Shown piece after piece: positions 13,459 through 26,211 of a DNA stretch of 64,000 bases. The notes under the pieces are model-generated. The model saw nothing but the letters and a program-made list of their open reading frames with translations. It was not told the DNA's origin and did no database searches. The stretch's first letter is position 1, and each line of letters begins with the position of its first letter. Source of the stretch: Otis tarda (Eukaryota > Chordata > Aves > Otidiformes > Otididae); NCBI GenBank assembly GCA_026413225.1, contig CM048552.1:164002053-164066052 (forward strand), in the 5' to 3' direction. Position numbers and translations under genes: made by a program.

Positions 13459-13466
13459 TTAAATAC
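13459..13466 (-). promoter_or_regulatory. TATA-type box of family A LTR, copy 2
   Basis: GTATTTAA on the minus strand, about 175 bp from the LTR 5' edge and ~40 bp after the palindromic CCAATTGG. The same spacing recurs in the other copies. It predicts transcription leftwards from about 13435. Confidence 0.6.
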
Positions 13467-13645
13467 GTTATCGCAGAGGCGTTATCATGGGATATTCTGC
13501 TACCAATTGGCTCAGCCTTGGCCAGCAGCGGGTCCGCCCTAGGCCCAGACGAGTCCACTAAACAAAGGGGAGCAACTTCTAGCAGTTTCCTACAGAAGCT
13601 ACCACCTTAGGCCCCCCCCTCACTAAACAAATCCAGAACAGTAGC

Positions 13646-14173
13646 CAAAGACTATCTTTAACAAAGAAGTTACAATGTAATTGTACACACTTAGTCCTCC
13701 AGAACTTTGCTGGAGATACTCCAGCAAATCATGACTGGCATCAGGCTGTCACTCCAGGAGCACACGCATCTCCTCTAAGTCCTTTGTTATATTTGCCTCT
13801 ACTGTGTGTATATATTTAAAGCTCTAGGTCTTATCAAATTTTACTAGACACTTGTGTGTGGACACAAGTTGATTTAGGTCAGATTTCCACTAAACTCAGT
13901 GTGAGCTTACATAGCCTATCTCACACGTGAACTCCTATGGTCAGATAAATTAACTGAGGTGTCTAAAGCCTGGAGCTGCATCTCAGATGGAAATCCTGAC
14001 TTAATCTAAGAGGGATGTAGATACACTGGAGAAGTCAAAAATGAACTTTAAAAAAACATATTTTCATCACACTTTTATTATTTTCCTACCTTTAGATATT
14101 TTATTCCATTACTGCAAACTGGTAACCTATTGCTCTGAAATTCAGTAAATGATGAAATGGGTAACCTGGCACA
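13646..14173. other. Spacer between head-to-head family A LTRs
   Basis: About 530 bp of AT-rich DNA with no recognised feature. The LTRs on either side point away from each other. Confidence 0.6.
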
Positions 14174-14178
14174 TGAGG

Positions 14179-15276
14179 TGTGTTAGTTTTACTTAGTGAG
14201 AGGGGGCTACGGTGGCAGCTTCTGTAAGAAGCTGCTAGAAGTTGTTTCCCCTTTGTCCGGTGTACTTGGCCGGGCCTAGAGTAGACCCACTGCTGAGCCA
14301 ATTGGTAGCAGAATGTTCCTTGATAATGCCTCTGTGATAACATATTTGAGATAGGGAAAAACAAGAAAAAAAAAAAAAAGAAGAGATGATGTGAAGAAGC
14401 TGAAGTTGGGGCAGAGATGGGGAGGTGCAAGCCTCGTGGGCCTTGTGAACCTCACCCTCTGGCCTCCCAGCAAGTAGCCGTCTGGGCCCAACTCGGCCCA
14501 GCCTGGCTGCAAGAAGTGGAGAGGAGATATAAAGAGAACCTGAGAGGCGTCTGCCTGCCGATTGTGAAGAATTTCTTGTGAGAAGAATGGCTGCAGATGC
14601 CAAAGTCAGTGAAGAAGGAGGGCAAGGGGTAATGTGAAGCAGTCTGTCCCCCTGCAGCCCATGGAGGTCCATAGAGGAGCAGAGATCCACCTGCAGCCCG
14701 TGGAGGACCCTGAGCTGGGGCAGGCACATGCCTGAAGGAGGCTGTGGCCTGTGGAGGGCCCACGCTGGGGCAGCCGTTTCAGAGGGACTGCACGCCATGG
14801 AAAAAAACGACCCATGCTGGAGCAGTTTGAAGAAGGACTGTAGCCCGTGGAAGGGACCCCACACTGGAGCAGGAGGGGAATGTTAGGAGTTCTTCCCCCA
14901 GAGAGGAAGGAGCGGCAGAAAGCAACAAGTGATGAGCTGACCATGACCCCCATTCCCTTTTCCCTCCTGTGCTGCTTGGGGAGGGGAAGGAGGTAGAGAT
15001 AATGTTAAGACCAAGAAGAGGGAGCGAGGGGTGGCGGGAGCAGGGGAGTGATCTTATTCTCTTTCTCATTATCCTGCTTTGGTTTTAATAATAAACAAAT
15101 TGTTTTCACGAAGTTGAGTCTGTTTTGCCAATAATGGTAACTTTAAGGATGCCTCCCTGTTCTTAGCTCAAATCTTGAGCCTTTTTTCATACATTTTCTC
15201 TCCCTATTCCTTTGAGAGTGGGGGGAGTGAGAGAGAGACTGCATAGTCTGGACCTGAGCAGGGCTAAACTATGACA
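14179..15276 (+). mobile_element. Solo LTR, family A, copy 3
   Basis: A full-length sense copy, starting TGTGTTAGTTTTACTTAG and ending CTATGACA. It has CCAATTGG near 14299, a TATA-type box near 14342, and an AATAAA about 190 bp before the end. The flanks TGAGG and GAAGA are not a clean duplication, which fits age or rearrangement. A 209-codon minus-strand frame (14235-14864) crosses it antisense and is not regarded as a gene. Confidence 0.87.
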
Positions 15277-17672
15277 GAAGACATATTTCTCATGCACATA
15301 CTTTGCCACCACAGAAGGTATTTGGATTAATCTGAGACTTAGTATGATAGGAAGAAGCGGTGAAAAATTTGATTGACCTTCAAAATTGAAAAAAACCTCT
15401 GCGGGAAATAGCTCTTTGTGGAAAGCACATCTGACCCTGAGGAACCACAGTTTGTGATGCACTAAATAACCTTATGATACGATACGTGTTCTGTTTACAT
15501 ACAGAGTGCCTTCATATTAATTAAGAAGTGTCTATGAATTTAACACCAGTAGCATTTATTTTTTTTTAACCAGAAGAGATCTTTAGAATATACAGAAATC
15601 TTATAAGCTGTTACCTTTTTTTTTAATGCCTTTTCCCACTCTTCTGTAGCAAGAGTCTGACACTAATATAATGGGACATGTGTGAACAGACTAAGTGGGT
15701 TGGTATGAGTGAAGCAGTGCGATCAAAGATGGAAAAAGTAACCAGTTGTGAGCAAATTAGATACTGTATATCTGTACTTTATTAATAATACCTGCCTTAT
15801 TTACTTATTTTCAACATAGAAACAAGGTCTAATTTAGAGTTAAAGAATTTGAAATGAAATGTAAGGGAGTAAGTAGCTGATTAGCTTCTCTTGAGAAACC
15901 TTTAAATCATTTTTAAGTAGATAATGTGTAATTTTCCTAATAAAAATGTTAATTATAAACTATCAGTCAAATTCAAGAGGCCTCTGTGTGTAACAGAGGG
16001 TCTCTGAAGACTGTTTAGACTTTATGTCTTCAGGATTCATTGCATCTGTATTCTGATAGGTATACTTTCATTTATGATTAAAGGTACACAGTCAAATAAC
16101 TTTTTTGCCCTTGCAATTGGTTCAATTTGGCTTCATTCATTTCAGTTGGTCCTTTGAAATTCCAGGCACAATTCATTAAAAAAATTCACTATGTAAATGA
16201 ATGTGTATGAAATCAGAAAGATGTTTTTGATGGTTGATATGAAATAAGAACAGAATACAAGTGATAAATTTCTATCTAGAAGAAACAAACAAAAAAAAAT
16301 AGTCCACTACTGGTAAAATATACAGTTGGAATCAAGTATACTAGATAATTTCTGCCACCTGAGACCTTTTTGCACAACCCTTTAAACAAGAAATATCTTA
16401 AATGTGGTGAGAGATGGAGGTCAGAGGTGCTAAGTTGAAGCTTGTATTATGGTAGTCATGGGAGGACCTTAGCAGAGACTTACTCACAAGTATAATTTCA
16501 CCTTATTTAGTGATGAGAAATCAGTTCCTCGTTTTTTTCCTCCTTTGAGATGTTGTAAGATAAAAGCAGTGGCATTGAGTGAGACACAACAAGGGGATAT
16601 CTGCAAGGAATTTGATGGCACATTTACTTTTGGCTATGTTCTTACTGAAAATATGTTAAACAGCCCCACTGAAAAATACTGAAGTACTCATAGACCAAAA
16701 AAAAAAAAAAACCTTCCATAGTTTTTGTTATCAAATATAACTTGTCCTGTGATCTCTCTTAATAGTATCCTTTTTGATTCCTTTACTGGAGGAATTTGGT
16801 TACTGATTGCATACTTGATAGGTTTACTGAAGGAATGTTAGGGTACATTTGAAACCTAGCAACTCGTAAATTATTTTCTTTTTGTTTAAGAGAGAGAACA
16901 TTAAAAATCACAACTATTAAAAATATATGGTTTTTTTTCCTTAGTTTGATATGCACATAAATATTAGGAGAAAACCAACATAATTTAACAATTTCTGGTT
17001 CAACTTTGTTATACATTTGTTTTATGTCTCTATCAGCCATGACACACTTCACTCATAATGTGTGATTCTCCTGTGATATCCATATTGCATAAAGTTACAC
17101 ATATTGACTGTGGGTGTTTAAAAAAATACTCATACTCTTTTCAGTTTTCAACTGTTACTCACACGGTGTTCCTGAATTTTTTACATGTCACAGCTTGTTT
17201 ACTGAGGAGGCACTGCATTTTTACACTCAAAAATATTTTGAAGAACAGTGATAGATAAGTTTTCTTAATTTTCAGTGCCCTTATAAGGTGTGTCCTACTT
17301 CCCTAGTCTCCATGAGCAGCTGTTTTAAAAGTTATTAGACTGTTTAAATATTATTGAAGACAAAATATTGATCACATATAGTTGTATCTGATATCAAAGA
17401 GACTATACCAAACACACTAAACATATTTAAAGGAGATCAAGATATGAGTATGGTATTACTTATTTAAAGAAATTTATTTATTGTAGTTCAATTTGTTTTG
17501 TACTCAGTTCCATGCTACGCTTATGATTGTCAAACCTATCACTACAGAGTCTACACATATCAACAGCTGCATGATAACGAAACAGTATTCCACTACCAGT
17601 ATTTTTTGTTATTAATACTACTTTGCCTGCAGAATACACACCAGTTTTAACAAATATGTTCTCTCCCTCTCT

Positions 17673-17740
17673 TTTTTGTTTGTTTTGTGGGTCTTTTTGT
17701 TTGTGTTTTTCTGTTTGCTTGTTTGTTTGTTTGCTTGTTT
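17673..17740 (+). repeat. (TTTG)n-type simple repeat
   Basis: Imperfect TTTG/TTGC repeats. They account for the repetitive Lys/Asn/Gln and Phe/Val/Cys open frames around here. Confidence 0.8.
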
Positions 17741-17999
17741 AACCTCCACTGGTTCTCTCCAGGCTTGAAAATGCTTGAAAATCCCAAGAATGTCTTTGGA
17801 TGCATTCACACATCCATAATGCATGAATCTGCCATTCTGTCCATCCCTAAGCTGCAGCAAAGGTCTCAAGTACGTTCCAGGTTAGTGGCCTTTTCCACGT
17901 GTATAGCCTCTTCATACATGGTAAATGGAGAGTGCTCAGAATACCTTGAACTTAGTACATCTGAAAAGAAATATGGAACATGTCTCTTCATGTCAAGAA

Positions 18000-18060
18000 A
18001 AAAAACCAAAACAAATACAAACAAACAACCCAAAACAAAACAAAACCCAATAACAAAAAA
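18000..18060 (+). repeat. (AAAC)n-type simple repeat
   Basis: Imperfect CAAAA/CAAAC repeats about 300 bp beyond a TTTG repeat of the complementary type, so the two can pair as a loose inverted repeat. Confidence 0.8.
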
Positions 18061-21000
18061 ACTCACACTCCCCTCCCCCTAAAAACCCAAACCACCTTTA
18101 CAACATCAGATAATTTATTCTCTTTATCACTTTTTAAAAATTTATTTTCCCATACATTTAAATCAGATTTGGAAATGCAAAACTTCAAGAGAAAAAAAAC
18201 ATAAATACTTGAACTAAGTTTACTTTTTCCTTAAGTCTTTGCAAAAAAAAAAAAAGACAACTGATCACTTTTCAGAGGTATTCTAACAAAACAAAAGGAT
18301 AGTTTCTGTTCCTGGGGAGAGCAAGGAAACAACTTTGAGAACAAACAGACATGAAGATAAAATAAGCTCAGCTCTGAAAAAAAACAGGCAGGAAGTAACA
18401 ACAGGACAGTTTTTTTAAAATAGATGGAGCCAAAAATTAATGTAGATATTATTACATGAAAGTGATTAGAAATTCATAGCATTCAATAAAATACGAAGAA
18501 TTTGGTGTGAGCTATAAGACCTTTTAAGAAAAAAAAATAATAAAAACAAAGAATAAAAAACGGCTAGTAATTTTGTAAAATGTCTTTAAGATATAATAGT
18601 ATAACATTCCAAATATCACGTTAAGTCTCTTGTCTTGTCTCTTACGTGCAAAATGACTACTCCACTGCCAAAAGATTTCTGATATGATTGTAAAATTAGA
18701 AACTGATTGCTGGTATTAGTCCTCTGTGATGGGAATTCTAGCTACAGCAATTGCAAGGAGTTTCTTTTGAAAAGTTAATTGAAAACACAGCTTGATGCCA
18801 TTTGAGTTTAAACACAGAAAATCAGTGCATTAAAATATAGAACAAATATGTTTAAACATTTTCAAATTATGTTTCAAATATTCAAAGAAAGGATGAATGG
18901 AGTATGTCTCTAAATAGAAAAAAAACACAAACAAAAAAAAATTTACCTCCTTGAGGGAATAAAAGAATAATGTATTAGCATTTCTTATTCAATTTAAATA
19001 GTTTTAAATAATAATTTCATCTGTGTATTGAAACCTGCTTCTATTGAAAGGCAGTAATACTGTGATATCCCATGTATTGAGAGATATCTTTAAATATGTC
19101 ATACAAAAAAAAAAAAAAAGGAGGATAAGATCTACAAGATTCCCTATTTTTAGGATTCCAATGTCGCCTTTGTGTGGTCAACTTGCTCTTACCACACCTA
19201 TTGTTAGGAGCTCCTTGGGAGAGTTTTATATCATTCTGCAAACTATATAGCCTTCAAGAGACTGACACTATTGTAGCCCATTTTGCAGTGTTGCCTAGAT
19301 AGAAAAACAGTCTTACACATAGAAATGTTAGTTAGTTAGCTCTTGTCACTTAATTCTGTCAAACTAACCTGCATAAATTCTATTTAACTGGTACTTCTGG
19401 TATCTGACTGCTTTCTTGTCAAGAAAGTAACTCCAGGGAGCCTACTGTAGCTAATAAGTTATATTTTGAATTCAAGGTTGGTGGTTTCAGTGGTGTGAAA
19501 TTAGCTATAAATCATTAAGGATATTTTTCCTGAAAATGAATTGGTTATCATTTTTTGTAAGGAAGATAGAATTTTTTTTTTTGTGCCCTTGAAAGTCAGC
19601 TGCTAATAAACAATTTTTTTTAAAAAAAATAAACATACCTTGATTCCTCTGGCTTTATAATTTGAAAACTTATTGCTCAAAACCAACTGAATAGTTAAAA
19701 TTCAAGAAAACAGACAAAGACCCTTTACAACTCTTAAAAATTAAAATGCTTTTCATGCATTAAATTAAACCAAGTAATGCATTTAACTTTTTTTTAATCT
19801 GGGCTCCACTTGGTCTGAACTGAATGTGTTGCTAGCAAACAAAGGAAGTCTCTATGTCTGAAATCTCTTACACAAAGAGAGTACATTCTTGTACTCTTCT
19901 ATCCACTAGTGTATCTGAGTCATGCAATTTTCAGAGCCTCGTTAAAAGGTTGAAGGTCAAACTCACATTCAAACATTCAGGATATTGATATTAATTTATT
20001 AGAATTTTTTTTTTAATTCAGTAGAGAGAGTAGAAAGTCAGCATCTCACATTCTAATGCCATATAATATTTTTCAGAAATATAAATGGCTTTTCCAGTTT
20101 TCCAGAGGATTAGTTAATGTTCAGTACTATTATACTCACACATTTTTGGGGGAAAATATTGTCATCTGTTTCACTAATAAATGACAAAGTATTGAAAAAC
20201 AGAAGAAGAAAAAAAAATTTGAAAAAAAAAAAAGGAAGTCCTAGTCTTCTAAACCCAACACTTTGGAAGAGAAGGGATAGAAAAAAAAAATATAATTCAA
20301 AAAATGAAGAAGCAAATGAAGGAAGCAATTTATTTTCCTGTGTAACAATCTACTCATAGACACACTTGTCTAAACTGCTAAAAGAAATATTGAAGCAAAG
20401 GGAAAGATAACTGGGAAAACATAAAATCAAGTGCCAGATATTAAGAACTGTTGCCAGTAATCTGCATTTTGTGCAATTTTTAATGTTAAATTTTCATGGC
20501 AATTTGCCACAAAAATAATAATATGTCTTTTTGAACTATGTTTCTGCAGTGACATTACCAAGTGACTACTGAATGACAACTGTGCTAGTGGATGGAAAGA
20601 TTGAATTTGTTTGTTCAACACATATTTGTTTCATCTATGCATTTTAGTTGCATTCAGCATACTTCCACTAAGCATGGAATTGGAATTTATTTCAATAAAG
20701 TTCTTGCTGAAGTGTCTGTCGTTAATATAATTTAGAGAAATATGAATCATTTTCTGCGACACAATCGCACAAGTCCTCTGACTGCCCAGCCCAATGAAGC
20801 AAGTTGGCATGCAGAATATTCTGCAGCTGGATCAACAGCAGGAAGTCTATTGGTTTCCCATGGTAGCTCAATGTATCTGGCAACTAACAACAATAGCAAA
20901 TAATGCTCTCCACCCTGCGCAAGCCTTACTGGCCCTCTAGGGTTTAAACGTTATTCCCAAGGAATTTCTATCTGCTTCCTTTTTCAGTATGCTCCTGCTT

Positions 21001-22334
21001 TCTCTGGGTAGCTGATCTTCTTGTCATGTATACTCAACTCCATTTTCTCTTTTTGTACTTTCTGGTATAAATATAATGTCATGCTAAACTATGATGGATT
21101 CAGAATTCTCCTTACTATCATTTATTTATAACAGGAAAATCATTACATATTTAAGATAATTGAATATCATACAGAATTTATTGAGAAAAATAATCTAAAA
21201 TATTTCCTATAAGTATCATATATTATGAGATCATATAATATGATATGTCCCAGTAACAACTTTAAAGGTACAAATGTAAATCTAGCAATTAGTAGGTTTT
21301 TCTTCAGATACATTTCAGAGAAAAAAAAAAAAAGTAAAGTATTTTGCAAGGCCTAATAATGCCAAATGAATAATCAATTTGCTGGTCAAATAATCCCTCA
21401 TAGAATTCAGATGTAAAAAGACTTGATTTCTTACAACTGAGCCTATTCAGTGATATTGTATTTTTTGTACATGTTAGACATGTCTGGACCGAAACATAGA
21501 AGAACCAGCCATGGTATGTCATAAAATGTCAGGACTGCTGATCTCAGTCATGCTAGGATTGTAGTGTTCTGAGTTGCATTCTTAATATGGCACTGAAATT
21601 GGCAGCTGGGCTGGTATGTTTTATGTTTCCTCACTGGACATCATATGCACTAAATACCTTACAGAAGACATTTTAGAATCAATTTTTAGACTACGACTTT
21701 TTTTTTCACCTAGCTTATGCAGATATAAATATATAAATTTTGACTTTTTAATCTGAAACTGAATCCCACCCACTGTGGCTTTATTTCCTTCAGATTAAGA
21801 GAATAAATCTTCAAGTTTAAATGTGACAGATGGTTCATTGCTATGCATTATAGTTGCATATAGTATTTAAAAAAAATCCATGGAGATTTTTATTAAGACA
21901 ACCTAAAATACTCTTATGGAAGCCTCAGAAAACAGATGAGAAGCAGAACAAGCACTCACACTCTTGGTAAAAGAAATGAATGTAAGCAGGGATCTACATG
22001 ATAAGACAGATTATGACTATTTTTAGAGAAATTCTGTCCTAATGGAAAAAAAAGAACTGTTTGCAATAAGATAATTCTGAAACCTGAGGCACTTCGTTTA
22101 GCAGCTGTCCTATGCAACTTGTGTATAGCTGTAACATATTCCTTGATTTTAAGAAATGTATATATACATAAACTGAAAGTCTTTCTGATAATTAGCTACA
22201 TGTGTTCCCCTGACAGCTGTGGCAGAATGTAGGCAACAGGAAAGATCTGGAGATTAAGCAAAATTCTGAGAACCTGCCTAGATTATCTCTCATATTAATC
22301 CTTGCCTTGTCCTAAAGGCTACATAAGAATGTCT

Positions 22335-22631
22335 CTTGAACATAGAATTATAAATAGTTCAACTTGGCTTTGAATGTTGCCAGGAATGGGACATTTATCA
22401 CCTCTCTGGGCAACCTGTTCTAGTGTTTCACCACCCTCAGTCTAAAAACTTTATTCCTTATATCTGGACTAAATCTACCTCCTTCTAGCATAAAAGTATT
22501 ACCCCTTTTCCTGTCACAACAGGTCCTGATAAAAAGTTCCTCCTTGTCTTTCTCATAACTCCCTTTACATACTGGAAGACTGATACAAGGTCTCCTCAGA
22601 GTCTTCTTTTTTCCAGGCTGAACAACCCCAA
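22335..22631 (-). mobile_element. CR1 LINE 3' fragment with internal deletion
   Basis: On the minus strand this covers the 3' part of CR1 pol and the start of the 3' untranslated region. The block holding the CCTTTAAAGG motif is missing: CATAGAATTATAAATAG is followed almost at once by CTTGGCTTTGAATGTTGCC, so ~80 bp has been lost. It abuts a plus-strand CR1 at 22643. Confidence 0.82.
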
Positions 22632-22642
22632 ATTGATAAGGC

Positions 22643-23493
22643 GGAGGAAAGAGATGCCACCTAGAGGGACCTTGACAGGCTGGAGACATGGGCCTGTGTG
22701 AACTTCACAAAGTTCAACAAGGCCAAGTATAAGGCCCTGCACATGGGTTGGTGCAATTCCAAGCACAAATACAGGCTGCACAGAGAATGGATTGAGAACA
22801 GCCCTGAGGAGAAGGACTCGGATGTGTTGGTTGATGAAAAGATCAACATGAGCTAGCAATGTGTGCTTGCCACCCAGAAAGCCAAATGCATCCTGGGCTG
22901 CAGCAAAAGAAGCATGGCCAGCAGGTCAAGGAAGGTGATTCTGCCCCTCTACTCTGCTCTGATGAGACCCTACCTAGAGTACTGCCTCCAGCTCTGGAGC
23001 TCTCAACATAAGAAGGACATGGAGCTGTTGGAGTGGATCCAGAGGATGCCCACAAAGATGACCAGAGGGCTGGAGCACCTTTCCTATGAGGATAGGCTGA
23101 GAGAGTTGGGGCTGTTCAGAGTGGAGAAGAGAAGGCTCTGAGGAGATTTTATAGCTGTCTTCCAGTACCTAAGGGAGCCTAAAAGAAAACTGAGGAGGGA
23201 CTTTTAACAAGGGCATGTAGTGATAGGACAACGGGTAATGGCTTTAATCTGGAAGAGACTATGTTTAGATTAGATACCAGGAAGTAATTATATACAGTGA
23301 GAGTGGTGAGACACTGGAACAGGTTGCCCAGAGAAGTTATGGTTGCCCCATTTCTGGAAGTGTTCAAGGCCAGGTTGTATGGGGCTTTGAGCAACCTGGT
23401 CTAGTGGAAGGTTTCCCTGCCAATGGCAGTGGAGTTGGAACTAGATGATCTTTAAGGTCCCTTCCAACCAAAACCATTCTATGATTCTATGAT
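22643..23493 (+). mobile_element. CR1 LINE 3' fragment, complete 3' end
   Basis: About 850 bp of CR1 in sense orientation. It begins inside the reverse-transcriptase region at the block before QRDLDRLE and runs to the terminal CTATGATTCTATGAT octamer repeat. It lies head-to-head with the minus-strand CR1 at 22335-22631. Both carry the same 3' region, so they are two separate insertions rather than one inverted element. Confidence 0.88.
22863..23141 (+). pseudogene. CR1 pol C-terminal fragment
   Basis: A 92-codon frame giving ...KCILGCSKRSMASRSRKVI and ...LEYCLQLWSSQHKKDMELLE, which is the thumb/C-terminal part of CR1 reverse transcriptase. The frame opens after an in-frame stop near 22855 and closes at a TGA just after EKRRL. 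No catalytic motif is included. It is part of the 22643-23493 element and non-functional. Confidence 0.8.
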
Positions 23494-24063
23494 GAATCAA
23501 AGTGTCAGTTGTGTGGGAAAAGCTGTGGTTCGCATGTTGCCAATGAACTGCATATGGAGAAGAGTACTGCCATTTCAGGGGTTAGCAGGGAAGAAGGAAA
23601 TTACCAGCTATTATCCAAAACCATTCCCTGTTAGTAATTTTTCTATAAGTCCATCCACTTTGATTTGAAATATGAATGTAAAATACTCCTGCTAATATTT
23701 CGCTATTCAGTTTTCTTGTTTTGCTTTGGTTTGCTTTGTTTAGTTGGATGGTTTTGGGTTTTTTTTTATACATGTGAGTTCTTTTCCCAGCCTTAAAACG
23801 ACATCTTTTAATAGGACTTTTCATTTCAACAATTTTATGGCTGTACGACAGAGATCTATTCACCAGTTCAGCTGAAGAAATGTTAAAATTATCATCAAAT
23901 CTATTTCCTTCAGGAGCCTCCTGGGAGCACTAAGACTGACAATAGGTCTCAGGAAAAAAAAAACAGCAATATATTCTAGAGGTATTTATTCCTTTTGCTT
24001 CATTCTTGCCAGGAACTGTTAATCTGAGCTTTCCCCTGGGCAGAGCATCTTGAAGGACCTCTT
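23494..24063. other. Spacer between CR1 elements
   Basis: About 570 bp of AT-rich DNA with a T-rich tract near 23760. No recognised feature. Confidence 0.6.
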
Positions 24064-25262
24064 ATAGAATCATAGAATAGAATCATAGAATCATAGAATG
24101 GTTAGGGTTGGAAGGGACCTTCAAAGGTCATCTAGTCCAACCCCCCTGCAAGGAGCAGGGACATCCCTGACTAGATCAGGTTGCTCAGAGCCTCATCCAG
24201 CCTGGCCTTGAACATTTCCAGGGATGGGGCAACCACCACCTCTCTGGGCAACCTGTTCCAGTGCTCTACAACTCTCATTGTAAAAAATTTTTTTCTAATA
24301 TCTAATCTAAACCTACCTCCTTCTAATTTAAACCCATTACCCCTTGTCCTATCACAACAGGCCCTACTGAACAGCCTCTCCCCATCTTTCCTGTAGGTAT
24401 TCCTTGAGGTATTGGAAGACCGCTATCAGGTCTCCCCAGAGCCTCCTCTTCTCCAGGCTGAACAGCCCCAACTCTCTCAGCCTGTCCTCATAGGAGAGGT
24501 GCTCCAGCCCTTTTATCATCTTCGTGGCCCTCCTCTGGACCTTTTCCAACTGGTCCATGTCCTTCTTGTGTTGGGGACTCCAGAACTGGACGCAGTATTC
24601 CAGGTGGGGTCTCACCAGGGCAGAGTAGAGGGGCAGAATCACCTCCCTTGACCTGCTGGCCACGCTCCTCTTGATGCAGCCCAGGATGCGGTTGGCCTTC
24701 TGGGCCGCAAGGGCACATTGCCCACTCATGTTGAGCCTCTCGTCCACCAGCACTCCCAAATCCTTCTCCTCAGGGCTGCTCTCAATCCATTCTCCGCCCA
24801 GCCTGTATTTGTGCCTGGGATTGCCATGACCCAGGTGCAGGACCTTGCACTTGGCCTGGTTGAACTTCATGAGGTTGGCACGGGCCCACCTCTCCAGCCT
24901 GTCACGGTCCCTCTGGATGGCATCCCTCCCTTCCAGCGAGTCGACGGCACCACACAGCTTGGTGTCATCGGCGAACTTGCTGAGGGTGCACTCTATCCCA
25001 CTGTCCATATCCCCGACAAAGATGTTGAACAGGGCCGGGCCCAACACGGACCCCTGAGGGACGCCACTGGTGACCGGTCTCCACTTGGACATTGAGCCGT
25101 TGACCACCACTCTCTGAGTGCGGCCATCCAGCCAACTCCTTATCCACCGAGTGGTCCATCCATTGAACCCATGCCTCTCTTGTTTAGAGAGAAGGATGTC
25201 GTGCGGGACAGTGTCAAATGCCTTGCACAAGTCCAGGTAGATGATATCCGTTGCCCGTCCCT
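24064..25262 (-). mobile_element. CR1 LINE, 1.2 kb, best preserved copy
   Basis: A 5'-truncated CR1 in antisense orientation with an intact 3' end. The plus strand opens with an expanded run of ATAGAATC units from 24065, then the conserved 3' untranslated block, then pol. Homology to CR1 stops near 25262, just before the ATDIIYLD motif of reverse transcriptase. It is the least eroded CR1 in the window and keeps several CpGs, so it is probably the youngest. Confidence 0.92.
24364..25262 (-). pseudogene. CR1 reverse transcriptase C-terminal half, frameshifted
   Basis: An open frame of almost 300 codons encodes the catalytic part of CR1 ORF2. Visible in order are motif A ([14 protein letters not shown]), the primer-grip side block ([18 protein letters not shown]), motif C (FADDTKL, holding the catalytic Asp pair) and the C-terminal domain ([19 protein letters not shown]). 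The N-terminal endonuclease and first half of the reverse transcriptase were lost by 5' truncation. Near the C-terminus the frame slips by one base after QYLKE, so the last ~80 residues of the usual protein are out of frame and translation stops early at 24364. It has no promoter of its own and is a dead copy. Confidence 0.88.
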
Positions 25263-26211
25263 AGTTGCTTATGTCAACTAGAAAGCAAAAAAAGGTCAAA
25301 ATAAGACACTTGTGTGAGTTTTGCTTACAGTATAATTACAACAATTTTTTTTTTGCTATATTCTATGGATTTTAATTTTGTATGGCTTTGTTTCCCAAAC
25401 TCTCTAATCAAGTACATTTAAATACACTAGTACATATCATCACCTTGGTTTGTACTGAGATTTAGACAGAGTTTTATTTTAATTGATTTAATTTAAAACT
25501 AAGAGAAAACCTCTGATTTTTTTTTTACATTATGTCTTCTGCTGCACACATTACTGACTTTATGCCGTTCATTTATCATAATCAACAACACACACTTTGA
25601 TGAAAACTGATATCAAACTCCCAGTGATTAAACTGAAGCAGCTCAAGAAAGAAGACACCACATCATAACTTCTTTTCAGCATTAAAAAAATTAAGAAACA
25701 CTAGTCCCTTCACTTATAATTGTTTCTCATTATAAGAATACATTGTTGTTCTTAAGCAGCTAACATTCATGCCAGCTTTTGACCTTGAAATTTGTTTGCT
25801 CTGTTAGTGAAGCACTTAATTTTTCTGGACATTTCTGAAATGAAAGACATTGCTATGGTTTCTAGAACAAAACAAGGACATATCTGTAGTGCTGCTTTTC
25901 TTCCTTTTGCCTGTAGTGTTTCTAAAACGGTCCCTTTTGACTGTCCAAAAAATGTTTTCAAAATAACATTGGACACCCCTGTTCTCCTAAAGTTTTTGAA
26001 GTTGTTTATATTCAACAAAAGTGTTTCTCACTACACTTCTGTCTCGCCACAAGCTTCATAAATGCAGGACTGTCAGTATTTATTTATTGCTTGAGATTAT
26101 TTTCCTTAGGACTTTCCCGTATAAATTACATACATATAATGAATTTTTGTTTTGCTTTAACGCATTCTCCGTTGCACACTTCACAGTTATGCTTTTGCAT
26201 TTGTTGTGAAT
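25263..26211. other. AT-rich DNA, nothing recognised
   Basis: Short overlapping open frames of up to 89 codons on both strands at 25767-26061 show no known motif and no codon signature. Confidence 0.55.

Larger units (their letters stand above)
12511..13640 (-). mobile_element. Solo LTR, family A, copy 2
   Basis: A complete antisense copy flanked by the perfect 5-bp duplication GTAGC (12506-12510 and 13641-13645). On the minus strand it starts TGTTCTGGAT and ends CTACGACA. It has the CCAATTGG box (13503-13510), the TATA-type box and the poly(A) signal at the expected positions. It retains many CpGs and, by eye, is close to copies 4 and 5, so it belongs to a younger cohort than the plus-strand copies. 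The plus-strand open frames of 125-134 codons across it run antisense through LTR repeats and are not genes. Confidence 0.92.
15277..22334. other. Long AT-rich stretch without recognisable genes
   Basis: About 7 kb of AT-rich DNA. Open frames are short or made of simple repeats. A slightly more complex patch at 20750-20950 (near the phrase CTGCGACACAATCGCACAAG) shows no coding signature that I can defend. Confidence 0.55.

Noticed and set aside
17687-18204. Overlapping open frames up to 131 codons on both strands.
   Set aside because: They are driven by TTTG and AAAC simple repeats and have no domain.
22335-23493. A single CR1 with twin-priming 5' inversion.
   Set aside because: Both halves contain the same 3' coding and untranslated region, so they cannot be one element.
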